Part shown: one piece after another, positions 1 through 8,151 of the stretch | Layout of the letters: each line of letters opens with the position of its first letter | Numbering within the stretch: the stretch's first letter is position 1 | From: Microthrixaceae bacterium | GTDB lineage: Bacteria > Actinomycetota > Acidimicrobiia > Acidimicrobiales > DATDAH01 | Direction: 5' to 3' | Length of the DNA: 64,000 nucleotides | NCBI GenBank assembly: GCA_020637195.1 | Contig: JACJWK010000001.1 | Span: 62,001-126,000, forward strand | Translations under genes and position numbers: made by a program | Notes under the pieces: generated by a model | What the model was told of the DNA's origin: nothing | The model's database searches: none | What the model saw: only the letters and a program-made list of their open reading frames with translations

Positions 1-981
1 CACCCCGGGGGCGGGCTGCGGCCCGGCGTGGTCACCGCCATCGAGCTCGACGACTACCGCACCCAGTACGCCCTCTACCGCACCGACCCGAACCTCCGCG
101 CCGCGCACGCCGTCGCCCCGTGGATCATCACCTGGGACGACCACGAGGTCTCCAACAACTACGTGGGCTCGACGCCCGACCCCGACAGCGAGTCGCCGGA
201 CGAGGCCGCGCTGCTCGAGCGGCGGGCGGCGGCGTACCGGGCCTGGTGGGAGAACCAGCCCGTGCGCCTGGACCCGCCCGACGGCCCCGACCTCGAGATC
301 CACCGGCGCTTCGCGATCGGCGACCTCGCCGCGCTCCACGTGCTGGACACCCGCCAGTACCGCACGGCGCTCGACTGCGAGCGCGCGTCGGGCATCTCCG
401 CCGGACGCCGGTGCGCCACCAGCACGGCGGACGCGACCACCGTCCTCGGCGACGAGCAGGAGGCGTGGCTGGCCGAGGGCCTGGCCGAGCCGGCGGCGTG
501 GCACGTGCTCGCCCAGCAGATCGTGGTCCACCAGTGGCGGTTCGGGCCGGGCGACGACGCGGTGTGGAACCTCGACCAGTGGGACGGGTACCCGACGGCG
601 CGGTCCCGGCTCTTCGACTCGCTCAAGGAGGCGGACGGGGCCCCGGTCGTCCTCACCGGCGACGTGCACACCAGCTGGGCCGCCGAGCTGCTCGAGGACT
701 TCGACGACCCGGACAGCGACCGCGTGGGCGTCGAGCTCGTCGCTCCCGGCGTGGCCTCGTCGGGCGCCGCCCTCGCCGCCGTCGAGGCCGTGCTGCGGGC
801 CAACAACCCGCACATCGTCTACGACGAGGTCGGCCACCGCGGCTGGGTCAGGAACACGATCACCGCGGACGAGTGGACCGCCGAGTTCCGCCTCGTCGAG
901 GACCACACCGACGCGGACAGCCCCGTCACGACCGACGCCACCGTGGTGGCCCGCCCGGACGGGTCGCTCACCCTGGCCTGA
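1..981 (+). CDS. PhoD-like alkaline phosphatase / phosphodiesterase, 5' end outside window
   Basis: The reading frame is open from the first base, so the N-terminus and any signal peptide lie upstream; about 326 residues are visible. PhoD-family enzymes are secreted, metal-dependent phosphodiesterases or phosphatases. The diagnostic stretches are WDDHEVSNNY (metal-binding Asp/His region) near the visible start and LTGDVHTSWAAEL two thirds along, matching the conserved GDxH motif of PhoD. It is the C-terminal two thirds of a normal 500-residue PhoD. The stop overlaps the convergent yaaA-like gene by 14 bases. The family call is secure; substrate is unknown. Confidence 0.9.
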   Translation, partial: HPGGGLRPGVVTAIELDDYRTQYALYRTDPNLRAAHAVAPWIITWDDHEVSNNYVGSTPDPDSESPDEAALLERRAAAYRAWWENQPVRLDPPDGPDLEIHRRFAIGDLAALHVLDTRQYRTALDCERASGISAGRRCATSTADATTVLGDEQEAWLAEGLAEPAAWHVLAQQIVVHQWRFGPGDDAVWNLDQWDGYPTARSRLFDSLKEADGAPVVLTGDVHTSWAAELLEDFDDPDSDRVGVELVAPGVASSGAALAAVEAVLRANNPHIVYDEVGHRGWVRNTITADEWTAEFRLVEDHTDADSPVTTDATVVARPDGSLTLA

Positions 982-1687
982 TCTCCTCGACGTCGAGGCG
1001 CAGTGGCCCGGCGTCGAACGTCGCCAGCACCTCGTCCACGTCGGCGCCGAGCAGCAGGGCCCGGGCGAGGCGGCCCTTGGCGGCCTTGGCGTTGTGGCCT
1101 CCCGCCGCGCCCGTCGCCGTGCGCAGCTCGGGTCGGAGGAGCCGGTAGCGCCGCGGGTCGGGCAGCCACGCCGCCCGGTGCTCGATCGGCAGCAGGTCGA
1201 CGACCGTGCGGCGACGGCAGTGGCGGTTCAGCGCGTCGGACAGGGGCGAGCGCCAGAAGGCGTCCAGGCGTCCGAGGGGGTCGAGGCGCACGGAGAGCTT
1301 GAGGCGGAAGTCGGGCACCGGGTCGGCCCACGCCGACAGGCCGGCGAGCGCGGACACGACGACGACCGAGGACCGGGCCCGCCGGCGGGCCGGCCCGGGG
1401 AGGTCGTGAGCGCCGAGCGCGTCCCACACCACGCCGGTGAAGCGCTCGAAGGCCGGCAGCGTCGGTGCACCGAGGGCGGCGCGGTTGGCCTCGCGGGCGC
1501 GGTCGAGCAGGTCGCCCTTGGCGCCCAGCAGGCGGGCGTCGCCGCCGCCCGCGGCGACGAGCGCCTCCGCCACCCGGCGTCGCTCGCCGGCCAGGGTGGC
1601 GAAGCGCCCCGAAGCCGGGTCCCAGGCGGTGCCGTCGACCCCACCCGGGTCCTTGCCCTCCGACGGGGGGAGCAGGATGGTCAGCAC
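968..1687 (-). CDS. yaaA: YaaA / DUF328 (UPF0246) family protein
   Basis: About 239 residues. It begins with LTILLPPSEGK and contains VVVSALAGLSAW, DFRLKLSVRL and a C-terminal HNAKAAKGRLAR segment, the layout of the YaaA/DUF328 family, which in E. coli limits damage from peroxide by lowering intracellular free iron. The start is taken as GTG at 1687 because homologues begin directly with the (M)LxLLPPSEGK strand; the longer open frame upstream is antisense to the DUF35 gene and is not coding. It is convergent with the PhoD gene and divergent from the DUF35 gene. Cytoplasmic, no signal peptide. The biochemical activity of the family is not well defined. Confidence 0.85.
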   Translation of the reverse strand: MLTILLPPSEGKDPGGVDGTAWDPASGRFATLAGERRRVAEALVAAGGGDARLLGAKGDLLDRAREANRAALGAPTLPAFERFTGVVWDALGAHDLPGPARRRARSSVVVVSALAGLSAWADPVPDFRLKLSVRLDPLGRLDAFWRSPLSDALNRHCRRRTVVDLLPIEHRAAWLPDPRRYRLLRPELRTATGAAGGHNAKAAKGRLARALLLGADVDEVLATFDAGPLRLDVEEIRPG

Positions 1688-1771
1688 CGGCCGATCATGG
1701 CCTCCCGGGGGCGTCCCGGGGGAACCCGGGCATGCACTACGTTCGGGACCCCCGACGACCGGAGGTTCGAC

Positions 1772-2173
1772 GTGGCCGAACAGGTCCCCCTCGTGGACTA
1801 CCTGGTGCTGGGCGACGAGCCCCACCTGCAGGCGAACGAGTGCACCGCGTGCGGTGCCCGCTTCTTCGACCGGCGCAACGCCTGCGCCTCGTGCGGCAAG
1901 ACCGAGTTCACGAAGGTGGCCATCCCCACCGAGGGCGTGCTGCGGTCGTTCACCATCGTGGCCTTCGCCGCCCCCGGCATCCCGGTGCCGTTCGTGGCCG
2001 GCATCGTCGACTGCGGTGGCACCCACGTGCGGGGCAACGTGGTCGACGTCGAGCCCGACGCCGACCACGTGTCGCTCGGCATGAAGGTGAAGCTCACGAC
2101 GTTCCCGATCGGCGAGGACAGCGCCGGCACCGAAGCGATCGGCTTCGGCTTCGCACCCCTGGAGGCGAACTGA
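1772..2173 (+). CDS. DUF35 Zn-ribbon/OB-fold protein (thiolase partner)
   Basis: A 133-residue protein starting at GTG 1772, with a clear GGAGG ribosome site at 1761-1765. Near residues 24-42 it has a C-x2-C-x10-C-x2-C zinc ribbon (CTAC...CASC), followed by an OB-fold beta barrel, the standard DUF35 architecture. Members of this family form complexes with SCP-x-type thiolases or Ltp2 aldolases and are thought to bind the acyl-CoA. It overlaps the following thiolase start by an ATGA junction, so the two are almost certainly translated together as a two-subunit enzyme. A TACGTT box at about 1738-1743 may be the promoter -10. The family is clear; the acyl-CoA substrate is not. Confidence 0.9.
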   Translation: MAEQVPLVDYLVLGDEPHLQANECTACGARFFDRRNACASCGKTEFTKVAIPTEGVLRSFTIVAFAAPGIPVPFVAGIVDCGGTHVRGNVVDVEPDADHVSLGMKVKLTTFPIGEDSAGTEAIGFGFAPLEAN

Positions 2174-3375
2174 TGGCAAGCGACGACATCTGGATCCTCG
2201 GCATCACCATGACCAAGTTCGGCAAGCGGCCCGACGACGACGTCGTCGACCTCGCCGCCGAGGCCGCCCTGGGTGCGCTCGCCGACGGCGGCGTCACCAT
2301 CCAGGACATGGGCGTGCTCGCCGCCGGCAACCTCATGGGCGCCGCCGCGGGCATCGGCCAGCAGCTCCAGAAGCAGATCGGCCAGACCGGCATCCCCGTC
2401 TACAACGTGGCGAACGCCTGCGCCACCGGCGCCACCGCCCTGCGCACGGCGATCATGGCGGTCAAGGCCGGCGAGTGCGACATGGGCCTCGCCGTCGGCG
2501 TGGAGAAGCTCGCCGGCGCCGGCCTGCTGTCGGGCGGGTCCCGCAAGGACGACGCCGACACCTGGACGCCGAAGGGCCGCTACGGCGCGGTGGCGCCCAT
2601 CGACGGTCGCATCGGCACCGAGATCATGCCCGGCGTGTTCGCCCAGGTCGGCATGGAGTACGGCTACGAGCACGGGGGCGCCACCTTCGAGCTGTTCGCC
2701 CGCATCAGCGAGAAGAACCACTCGCACTCCACGCTGAACCCGCTGGCCGCGTACTCGAAGGCCATGACCCTCGAGCAGATCATGGGCGACATCATGATCG
2801 CCTACCCGAACACCCGGCCCATGTGCTCGGCCAACTGCGACGGCGCGGCGGCCGCGGTGGTCGTCTCGGACGCCAAGCTGAAGACCCTCGACCCCGACCA
2901 GCGCCGCCGGGCGGTCAAGGTGTCGGCGTCGGTGCTCACCAGCGACCCGTGGGACGAGGGGTGCCAGCAGCTGCCCAACGTGAACACGCTCACGCGCCGG
3001 GCGGCCACCACGGCCTACGAGCAGGCCGGCGTGGCCCCCGAGGACCTCGACCTCGTCGAGCTGCACGACTGCTTCGCCACCGCCGAGCTGGTCCACTACG
3101 ACAACCTCCAGCTCTGCGCGCCGGGCGAGGCGGTGCCCTTCTTCGAGTCCGGGGCCACCTGGCGCACGGGCAGCACGCCCGTCAACGTGTCGGGCGGCCT
3201 CGAGTCGAAGGGCCATCCCATCGCCGCCACCGGCATCGCCAACATCTGGGAGGTCTGCCACCACCTCCGCGGCGAGGCCGGCGACCGCCAGATCGAGGGC
3301 GCCAAGGTGGGCCTCGCCCACGTCATCGGCCTCGGTTCGGCGTGCGGCGTCCACATCCTCGAGAAGGCGGCCTGA
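2173..3375 (+). CDS. SCP-x-type thiolase (lipid-transfer protein/thiolase)
   Basis: A 400-residue thiolase-fold protein that starts within the stop of the DUF35 gene. The predicted nucleophilic cysteine is in NACATGATA near residue 82; HDCFATAEL and the C-terminal SKGHPIAATGIA carry the other active-site His region. Length and motifs match the SCP2/SCP-x thiolase branch used in degrading branched or sterol side-chain acyl-CoAs. The DUF35 partner can also accompany Ltp2-type retro-aldolases, but those lack the thiolase cysteine, which is present here, so thiolysis is the better guess. Cytoplasmic. The true substrate cannot be read from sequence. Confidence 0.9.
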   Translation: MASDDIWILGITMTKFGKRPDDDVVDLAAEAALGALADGGVTIQDMGVLAAGNLMGAAAGIGQQLQKQIGQTGIPVYNVANACATGATALRTAIMAVKAGECDMGLAVGVEKLAGAGLLSGGSRKDDADTWTPKGRYGAVAPIDGRIGTEIMPGVFAQVGMEYGYEHGGATFELFARISEKNHSHSTLNPLAAYSKAMTLEQIMGDIMIAYPNTRPMCSANCDGAAAAVVVSDAKLKTLDPDQRRRAVKVSASVLTSDPWDEGCQQLPNVNTLTRRAATTAYEQAGVAPEDLDLVELHDCFATAELVHYDNLQLCAPGEAVPFFESGATWRTGSTPVNVSGGLESKGHPIAATGIANIWEVCHHLRGEAGDRQIEGAKVGLAHVIGLGSACGVHILEKAA

Positions 3376-3408
3376 GGGCCACCCTGCCGTCCGGCGGGCC
3401 CGCGGCGC

Positions 3409-4770
3409 TCAGCGCGCCTCGGGCCCGGCGGCCGCGGCGGGGAAGCGGTCCACGTCGCGCAGCGCCGGGAACCACCGCCACCACCCGAGGGCGATGAGCA
3501 CGGTGGCGGCGCCGCCCAGCACGACCGCGCCGGCGGCCCCGAGGAGCTGCCCCGCCACGCCGGACTCGAACGCGCCCAGCTCGTTCGAGCCGCCGATGAA
3601 CACGTTCTCGACCGCCAGCACCCGGCCGCGCTTGTCGGCCGGCGTGACGAGCGGGACCAGCGTGGCGCGGATGAAGACGCTCACGGCGTCGGCGCCCGAC
3701 AGCACGACCATGGCGGCGAACGCCACCGCGTAGGTGGTGGTGACGCCGAGGACGACGGTGCCGACGCCGAACACGGCGACGACGACGAGCAGCGTCCGGC
3801 CGACCCGCCGGGTGAGGGGACGTCGGGCCAGCAGCAGCGTGACCGCGCCGGCGCCGATGCCGCCGGCCGCCCGCAGCCACCCGAGGCCGACGGCTCCCAC
3901 GCCGAGGCGCTGGTCGGCCAGGGCGGGCAGCAGGGCGATGGCGCCGCCGAAGAGCACGGCGAACAGGTCGAGGGAGATCGCGCCGAGCAGGACGGGCGTC
4001 CGGCGGATGAAGCGCAACCCCTCCAGCGCCTCCTGCCAGCCGGTGCGCGCGGCGGGCTCGTCCAGCAGCGCCGCCGCCTCGGGCAGCACGGCCTCGTCGA
4101 CGGCGGGCGCCCCCCGCAGGCTCGTCTCGGGCGCCTCCGCGGCCTCGGACACGGGCCGGACCGTCCCGGCCCGCACGTCGACGAGCCCGACGGCCACCGC
4201 GGCGGTGACGAGCAGCACCACCATGGCCACGTACGGCAGGGCCACGTCGACCGCGTAGAGGGTGCCCCCGAGCACCGGCCCGAAGATGATCGCGAGCTGC
4301 CACGTCGCCGAGTGGCGAGCCACCAGCCAGGGGAGGTCCTCTGGCGCCATGAGGTCGGCGGGCAGCGAGCGCGACGCGGGCGCCGCGAAGGCCCGGGCCG
4401 TGCCGAACACGACGACGAGGGCGAAGATGGGCAGCACCGCCGTGGGCGAGGTGGTCGCGTACCAGGCCAGGAGCGCGGCGACGGCGGCCTCGCCGAGCGC
4501 GCCGGCGGCGGTCACGCGGCGGCGGTCGAAGCGGTCGGCCACCGAGCCCGTGACGAGGACCAGGAGCGCGGCGGGCAGGAACTCGAGCAGGCCGAGGATG
4601 CCCAGGTCGAGCTCGCGGCCGGTCAGCGCGAAGACCTGGATGCCGAGAGCGGTGACGCCGGCGAAGGCCGCGGAGGACGCGCAGAACACGCTGAGCAGGA
4701 GCGCGACCACCGAGCGGTTCCAGTGGCCGGCGGGCACGGGCGCGTCCGGGGTCGCCTCGGGCCCGCTCAT
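3409..4770 (-). CDS. MFS transporter (EntS/MFS_3-like)
   Basis: A 453-residue protein with about twelve hydrophobic segments. It opens with a short soluble tail, then a first membrane helix; VADRFDRRRV after the second helix is the MFS loop 2-3 signature. A long soluble loop near the middle (about residues 205-245, rich in Ala and Glu) separates the two six-helix halves. This resembles the EntS-type MFS_3 exporters. Convergent with the thiolase gene. Substrate unknown. Confidence 0.85.
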   Translation of the reverse strand: MSGPEATPDAPVPAGHWNRSVVALLLSVFCASSAAFAGVTALGIQVFALTGRELDLGILGLLEFLPAALLVLVTGSVADRFDRRRVTAAGALGEAAVAALLAWYATTSPTAVLPIFALVVVFGTARAFAAPASRSLPADLMAPEDLPWLVARHSATWQLAIIFGPVLGGTLYAVDVALPYVAMVVLLVTAAVAVGLVDVRAGTVRPVSEAAEAPETSLRGAPAVDEAVLPEAAALLDEPAARTGWQEALEGLRFIRRTPVLLGAISLDLFAVLFGGAIALLPALADQRLGVGAVGLGWLRAAGGIGAGAVTLLLARRPLTRRVGRTLLVVVAVFGVGTVVLGVTTTYAVAFAAMVVLSGADAVSVFIRATLVPLVTPADKRGRVLAVENVFIGGSNELGAFESGVAGQLLGAAGAVVLGGAATVLIALGWWRWFPALRDVDRFPAAAAGPEAR

Positions 4771-4835
4771 GGTCGGCTCACCGGCGCATCTTCGCCGTCC
4801 CGGTGGCGCCCGGCGAATCGCTTCCCGTGGCGCCG

Positions 4836-4956
4836 GTGCCCACGGCGACGCTGAACGGGATCGACGTCCACTACGAGCGGCGGGGGAGCGGCCCGCGCCG
4901 CGTTCGCGGACCTGCTCGCGCTCCTCGCCGCCGAGGGAACGCTCAGCCCAGGGTGA
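4836..4956 (+). pseudogene. Remnant of an alpha/beta-hydrolase gene (internal deletion)
   Basis: From a GTG at 4836 the frame reads PTATLNGIDVHYERRGSGP, the characteristic first strand and turn of alpha/beta hydrolases (usually followed by a hydrophobic strand and an HG oxyanion motif). The homology stops abruptly at about 4893. One frame over, starting near 4894, the DNA reads as an Ala/Leu-rich helix (AAFADLLALLAAEG) ending in TGA at 4954-4956, compatible with the last helix of the same family. The body, some 230 residues including the catalytic triad, is missing. The best explanation is a large internal deletion. The N-terminal match is good; the C-terminal match is weak. Its end overlaps the convergent phosphoesterase by 14 bases. 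Confidence 0.45.
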
Positions 4957-6055
4957 CCACGCCCACGTCGGGCGGGGCGAGGAACCGGATCTGGGGCGCT
5001 CCCTGCTGCTCGTGGCCGACGCCGTGGCTCACGTAGACGGGGTTGTCCCGTAGCTCGTGCAGCCCGCCGGCGGCGACGTCGCGGGGCACGTCGGTGAGGG
5101 TCATGAGCGGGCCGATCACCGGCACCTGCACCTGGCCGCCGTGGGTGTGGCCGGCGACCACGAGGTCGACGGTGCCCGGCGCGGCCTCGAGGGCCCAGTC
5201 GGGCCGGTGGGTGAGGGCGATCCGCACCGTGCCCTCGGGTGCCGCGGCCAGCTCGGCCAGCGCGGCCCGCCCCTCGACGCCCCGCCCCAGCCCGAGCCCC
5301 GCCAGCCGCACCCGGCGGTCACCGACGCGGGTGTCCACCACCTCGTTCCACAGGTAGGTGACACCGGTGCCGGCGAAGAGGGCGTCGAGGGTGGGCCCGT
5401 CGTCGGTGTCGCCCTGGACCACGTACACCCCGCCGGGCGCGTCGAGCGACGTGAACAGGTCGCGCAGCGCGTCGCGGTTCGCCGAGAACTGGGCGGGGGT
5501 GCCCTGGAACAGGTCGCCGCCCACGAGCACCAGGTCGGGCTCGGCCTCGGCGAGCAGGCGCACGGCCCGTCGCTCGTAGGCGCCGATCTCGGTGGTCTGG
5601 AGGTCGGTGAGGACCCCCACCCGCACGGTGTCGTCGCCGTCACGCTCGGCGGGGAGGGGCTGCTCGGCCCGGTCGAGGGTGACGCGATAGGGCTCGACGT
5701 GGGTGGTGTAGAAGCCGAGGGGCGCGGCGAGCAACGCCACGGCGGCGACGGCGCGCCCCGCGGGCCCGAGGCGGGGCGCACCCCAGCGGCGGGGGAGGAC
5801 CGAGGCGACGAGGAGCGCGGCGGCGACCACGGGGAGGACCACGACGAGGTCGACGTAGACGACCGACATCGCATCGAAGTGATCGCCGCCGTTCGCGCGC
5901 ACGGCCGCGAGCTGGACGACCAGCCCGGCACCCGCGGCCACCAGCCCCGCAACGGCCGCGGCGCGGCCCGAGCGACGGGCACCCCACCAGACGGCACCGA
6001 GCACCATGGCGATCGCGAGCAGGGCCAGCGCGAGGCTGAGCGTCGCGGTGGACAT
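4943..6055 (-). CDS. Membrane-anchored metallophosphoesterase with altered metal motifs
   Basis: About 370 residues. The first 115 contain three to four hydrophobic helices, so the catalytic part (about 143-370) is tethered to the membrane. The calcineurin-like core has GGDLF (near 179), LTHRPD and a good GHTHGGQVQVP motif. Two usual metal ligands differ: the DxH motif reads TDLQ (Gln at about 153 in place of His) and the GNHD motif reads GDTD (about 215-218). Start is ATG 6055, whose upstream TAGCAT box fits a short or absent leader; an earlier in-frame start adds 18 unlikely residues. It could be a subfamily with changed metal use or a weak enzyme; related YkuE-type proteins act on phospholipid or cell-wall substrates. 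Confidence 0.8.
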   Translation of the reverse strand: MSTATLSLALALLAIAMVLGAVWWGARRSGRAAAVAGLVAAGAGLVVQLAAVRANGGDHFDAMSVVYVDLVVVLPVVAAALLVASVLPRRWGAPRLGPAGRAVAAVALLAAPLGFYTTHVEPYRVTLDRAEQPLPAERDGDDTVRVGVLTDLQTTEIGAYERRAVRLLAEAEPDLVLVGGDLFQGTPAQFSANRDALRDLFTSLDAPGGVYVVQGDTDDGPTLDALFAGTGVTYLWNEVVDTRVGDRRVRLAGLGLGRGVEGRAALAELAAAPEGTVRIALTHRPDWALEAAPGTVDLVVAGHTHGGQVQVPVIGPLMTLTDVPRDVAAGGLHELRDNPVYVSHGVGHEQQGAPQIRFLAPPDVGVVTLG

Positions 6056-6114
6056 GCGGACCGATGCTACGACCGGGCTGGTCCGCCGCCACTCCGGGCG
6101 GGTAGGCATCGGGC

Positions 6115-6396
6115 ATGGACGAGCTCGAGGTCCTCCACGACGAGGGACGCCACCGCTACGAGCTGGTGGCCGACGGCACGGTCGTCGGCCTGGCCGAGTA
6201 CCGGCCCGAGGGCGACGCCGACGTGGTCACCCACACCCGGATCGATCCGAGCCGGCGCGGCCAAGGCCTCGGCGCGGTGCTGGTCGAGGGCGTCCTGGCC
6301 GACCTGCGGGCCCGCGGTCGGCTGGTGGTCCCCCAGTGCTGGTACGTCGCCGACCACGTGCGGGACCGTCCCGAGCACCACGACCTGCTCGCCTGA
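6115..6396 (+). CDS. Small GNAT-like N-acetyltransferase (YjdJ/CG-type)
   Basis: A 93-residue protein that matches the minimal acetyltransferase family found next to stress or metabolic genes. The acetyl-CoA pyrophosphate loop is RRGQGLGAVLVEGVL (about 47-61), followed by a helix and the conserved C-terminal PQCWYVADHV strand typical of this short GNAT group. Divergent from the phosphoesterase gene across about 60 bases. Target unknown. The protein is complete at the usual 90-100 residue size of the family. Confidence 0.85.
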   Translation: MDELEVLHDEGRHRYELVADGTVVGLAEYRPEGDADVVTHTRIDPSRRGQGLGAVLVEGVLADLRARGRLVVPQCWYVADHVRDRPEHHDLLA

Positions 6397-6421
6397 CGCG
6401 CGGGCACTCGGGCCGCGGCCC

Positions 6422-7327
6422 TCAGACCGGGGCGACGGCCGCCTCGGCGTCGAGCTCGGTCATCCCGGGGTCGTCGCGCCGGCCGGCCAGCCAGCATCCG
6501 GCGAGCACGACGGGGAAGCCGAGCACCAGGCCCGCGGTGACGGGCTCGCTCAGCACGACCACGCCGAGGGTGACCGCCACGGCCGGGTTGGCGAACGTGA
6601 TCAGCGTGGCCCGGGCCGGCCCCACCTCGTCGATGAGGGCGAAGAACACCAGGAAGGCGATCGCGGTGCACAGCACGCCGAGGGCGAGCATCGACCACAT
6701 CGCATCGGCTGGGGGCGCGGTCGCCGGTCGCTGCACGAGGGCGGCCGGCAGGTACAGGAACGCGACGCCGCCGATGGCGGCGGTGACGACGCCGAGCGTC
6801 GGGACGTCCGAGAGCCGGCGGTCGGCGACGAACGGCGCGGTGGCGTACAGCACCGCGACGATCAGCACCTGCACCACGCTGCGGGCGTCCACGGTGCCGC
6901 CCTCGCCGCCGAAGCCGACCAGCAAACCGACCCCGGCCAGGCCGAGCCCCAGCCCGAGCAGGCGCCGGGGCCCGAGCACCGAGCGGTCGCCCAGCACCAG
7001 GGCGGCCATGGCCCCGAAGAGCGGCACCGTGGCGACGAGCAGCCCGGTCAGCGACGAGGGCAGGCGCTGCTCGGCGTCGGTGAGCAGCAGCCAGGGCACG
7101 GCCATCTCCATCGTGGCGAACAGCACGAGCCACGGCCACCGTGCGAGCACGGGGCGCAGCGCCCGGCGCCGGAGGGCGACCGGCAGCAACAGCACGAACG
7201 CGATCATCGTCCGGCCGGCCACGACCACCGTCGGGTCGAGGTCCTCCACCGCCACCTTGATGAAGAGGTACGGCAGACCCCAGATCACCGACATGGCCAC
7301 GAAGAGCAGCCATCCGCGCCGCGTCAC
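6422..7327 (-). CDS. EamA/DMT-family transporter
   Basis: A 301-residue integral membrane protein with ten predicted helices arranged as two EamA repeats. The N-terminal FVAMSVIWGLPYLFIKVA helix is typical of the drug/metabolite transporter family. Start GTG at 7327 is chosen because the family begins right at this helix and because it lies 7 bases after the stop of the upstream gene, suggesting co-transcription with the YiiX-like gene. Substrate unknown; family members export amino acids or other metabolites. Confidence 0.85.
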   Translation of the reverse strand: MTRRGWLLFVAMSVIWGLPYLFIKVAVEDLDPTVVVAGRTMIAFVLLLPVALRRRALRPVLARWPWLVLFATMEMAVPWLLLTDAEQRLPSSLTGLLVATVPLFGAMAALVLGDRSVLGPRRLLGLGLGLAGVGLLVGFGGEGGTVDARSVVQVLIVAVLYATAPFVADRRLSDVPTLGVVTAAIGGVAFLYLPAALVQRPATAPPADAMWSMLALGVLCTAIAFLVFFALIDEVGPARATLITFANPAVAVTLGVVVLSEPVTAGLVLGFPVVLAGCWLAGRRDDPGMTELDAEAAVAPV

Positions 7328-7334
7328 GTCCGCC

Positions 7335-7967
7335 TCACCAGCGTTCGGCCGGAGCGGGCACGGTGACGTGGATCTCCTCGCCCAGCGTCGCGCCCGCGGC
7401 GAGGGCGAGCTGGTCGCCGCTCCAGAAGCGCCCCGGGTCGTACCAGTTGACGGGGCGCCGGCCGTCGAGCAGCCCCATGCGCTGGTAGGTGAGGGCCACC
7501 AGCTCGGCGCAGTAGACGTCCTCGAGGGGCACGCCCCGGCGCACGCGGCCGAGGAGCCAGTGCCGGGCCAGGGTGGCCGTGTGCGGGAAGCGGTGGCCGT
7601 CGAACTCGTTGACGACGCGCAGGACCTCGTCCTCCATCTCCCGGGTGACCTCGTGGTGCAACTGGCGGAAGTAGGGCGTCTGGCCGTACCGGTGCACCCA
7701 GGTCGTGACCGCGTCCTCGAGCCGGTGGAGCTGGGCGCCGCGGTGAGGCTCGCCGGTCCACGCATCGGGCAGGGACTGTCCCAGCTCGGCGTGCCACAGC
7801 AGTGGGGGGAGGTCGTCGAGGGTGACCGCCATCGCGACGTGGTTGACCGGGCTGTTCGTGAAGACCCGGATGGCGCGGTCGGCGGCCTTGCGGCCCCGGA
7901 ACAGCCACAGGTCGCCGGTGGCGGTCAGGTCCGCCGCCTCGGCGAGCGGGAGGGTCGAGGCGGCCAC
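7335..7967 (-). CDS. Permuted papain-like amidase, YiiX/C92 family
   Basis: About 210 residues. The order of catalytic elements is circularly permuted compared with NlpC/P60: a His-bearing NHVAMAV strand comes early (near 48) and the Cys-bearing YCAELVALTYQ helix late (near 155), as in the YiiX/YaeF C92 group. Such enzymes are proposed to cleave amides in lipids or peptidoglycan. Start GTG 7967 is supported by a TAACGT box ending 7 bases upstream; the longer frame overlaps the divergent small gene. It is followed after 7 bases by the EamA transporter. No signal peptide seen from this start. Function in this organism is unproven. Confidence 0.75.
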   Translation of the reverse strand: MAASTLPLAEAADLTATGDLWLFRGRKAADRAIRVFTNSPVNHVAMAVTLDDLPPLLWHAELGQSLPDAWTGEPHRGAQLHRLEDAVTTWVHRYGQTPYFRQLHHEVTREMEDEVLRVVNEFDGHRFPHTATLARHWLLGRVRRGVPLEDVYCAELVALTYQRMGLLDGRRPVNWYDPGRFWSGDQLALAAGATLGEEIHVTVPAPAERW

Positions 7968-7986
7968 GGCGGGTACGTTACGTGTC
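7968..7986. promoter_or_regulatory. Overlapping divergent promoters for two leaderless genes
   Basis: Only 19 bases separate the start codons at 7967 (minus) and 7987 (plus). They contain the palindromic core TACGTTA (7974-7980). Read on the plus strand it gives TACGTT ending 7 bases before the GTG at 7987; on the minus strand TAACGT ends 7 bases before the GTG at 7967. Both match an actinobacterial -10 box at leaderless spacing, so one sequence appears to serve both directions. No clear -35 box is seen on either side. Confidence 0.5.
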
Positions 7987-8151
7987 GTGCGCGCCTGGAA
8001 GCTCCTCGGCATCGCCGGTCTCGTCGGCGTGGCCGCCACCGGCTACGTCCTGGCGCGCCGGCGCCGTTCGTGGCGCCACTACGACGCCGACGAGCTCCGC
8101 GACCGGCTGCGGGCCCGCCTGGCCGAGGCCGACGGGCGCGCGGCCGCCTAG
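7987..8151 (+). CDS. Small single-helix membrane protein
   Basis: A 54-residue protein starting at GTG 7987. It has one membrane segment (about residues 5-22) followed by a very basic stop-transfer cluster (RRRRSW) and a charged amphipathic C-terminal helix ending in acidic and Arg-rich residues. No family recognised. The leaderless-type TACGTT box 7 bases upstream and a 4-base end overlap with convergent corA argue that it is real. It could be a regulator of a neighbouring membrane protein, but nothing in the sequence shows that. Confidence 0.55.
   Translation: MRAWKLLGIAGLVGVAATGYVLARRRRSWRHYDADELRDRLRARLAEADGRAAA

Noticed and set aside
3391..3431. Possible terminator hairpin between thiolase and MFS genes
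   Set aside because: Arms match at 11 of 12 positions but the loop is 17 bases and the right arm lies in the MFS coding end; GC-rich codons can produce this by chance.
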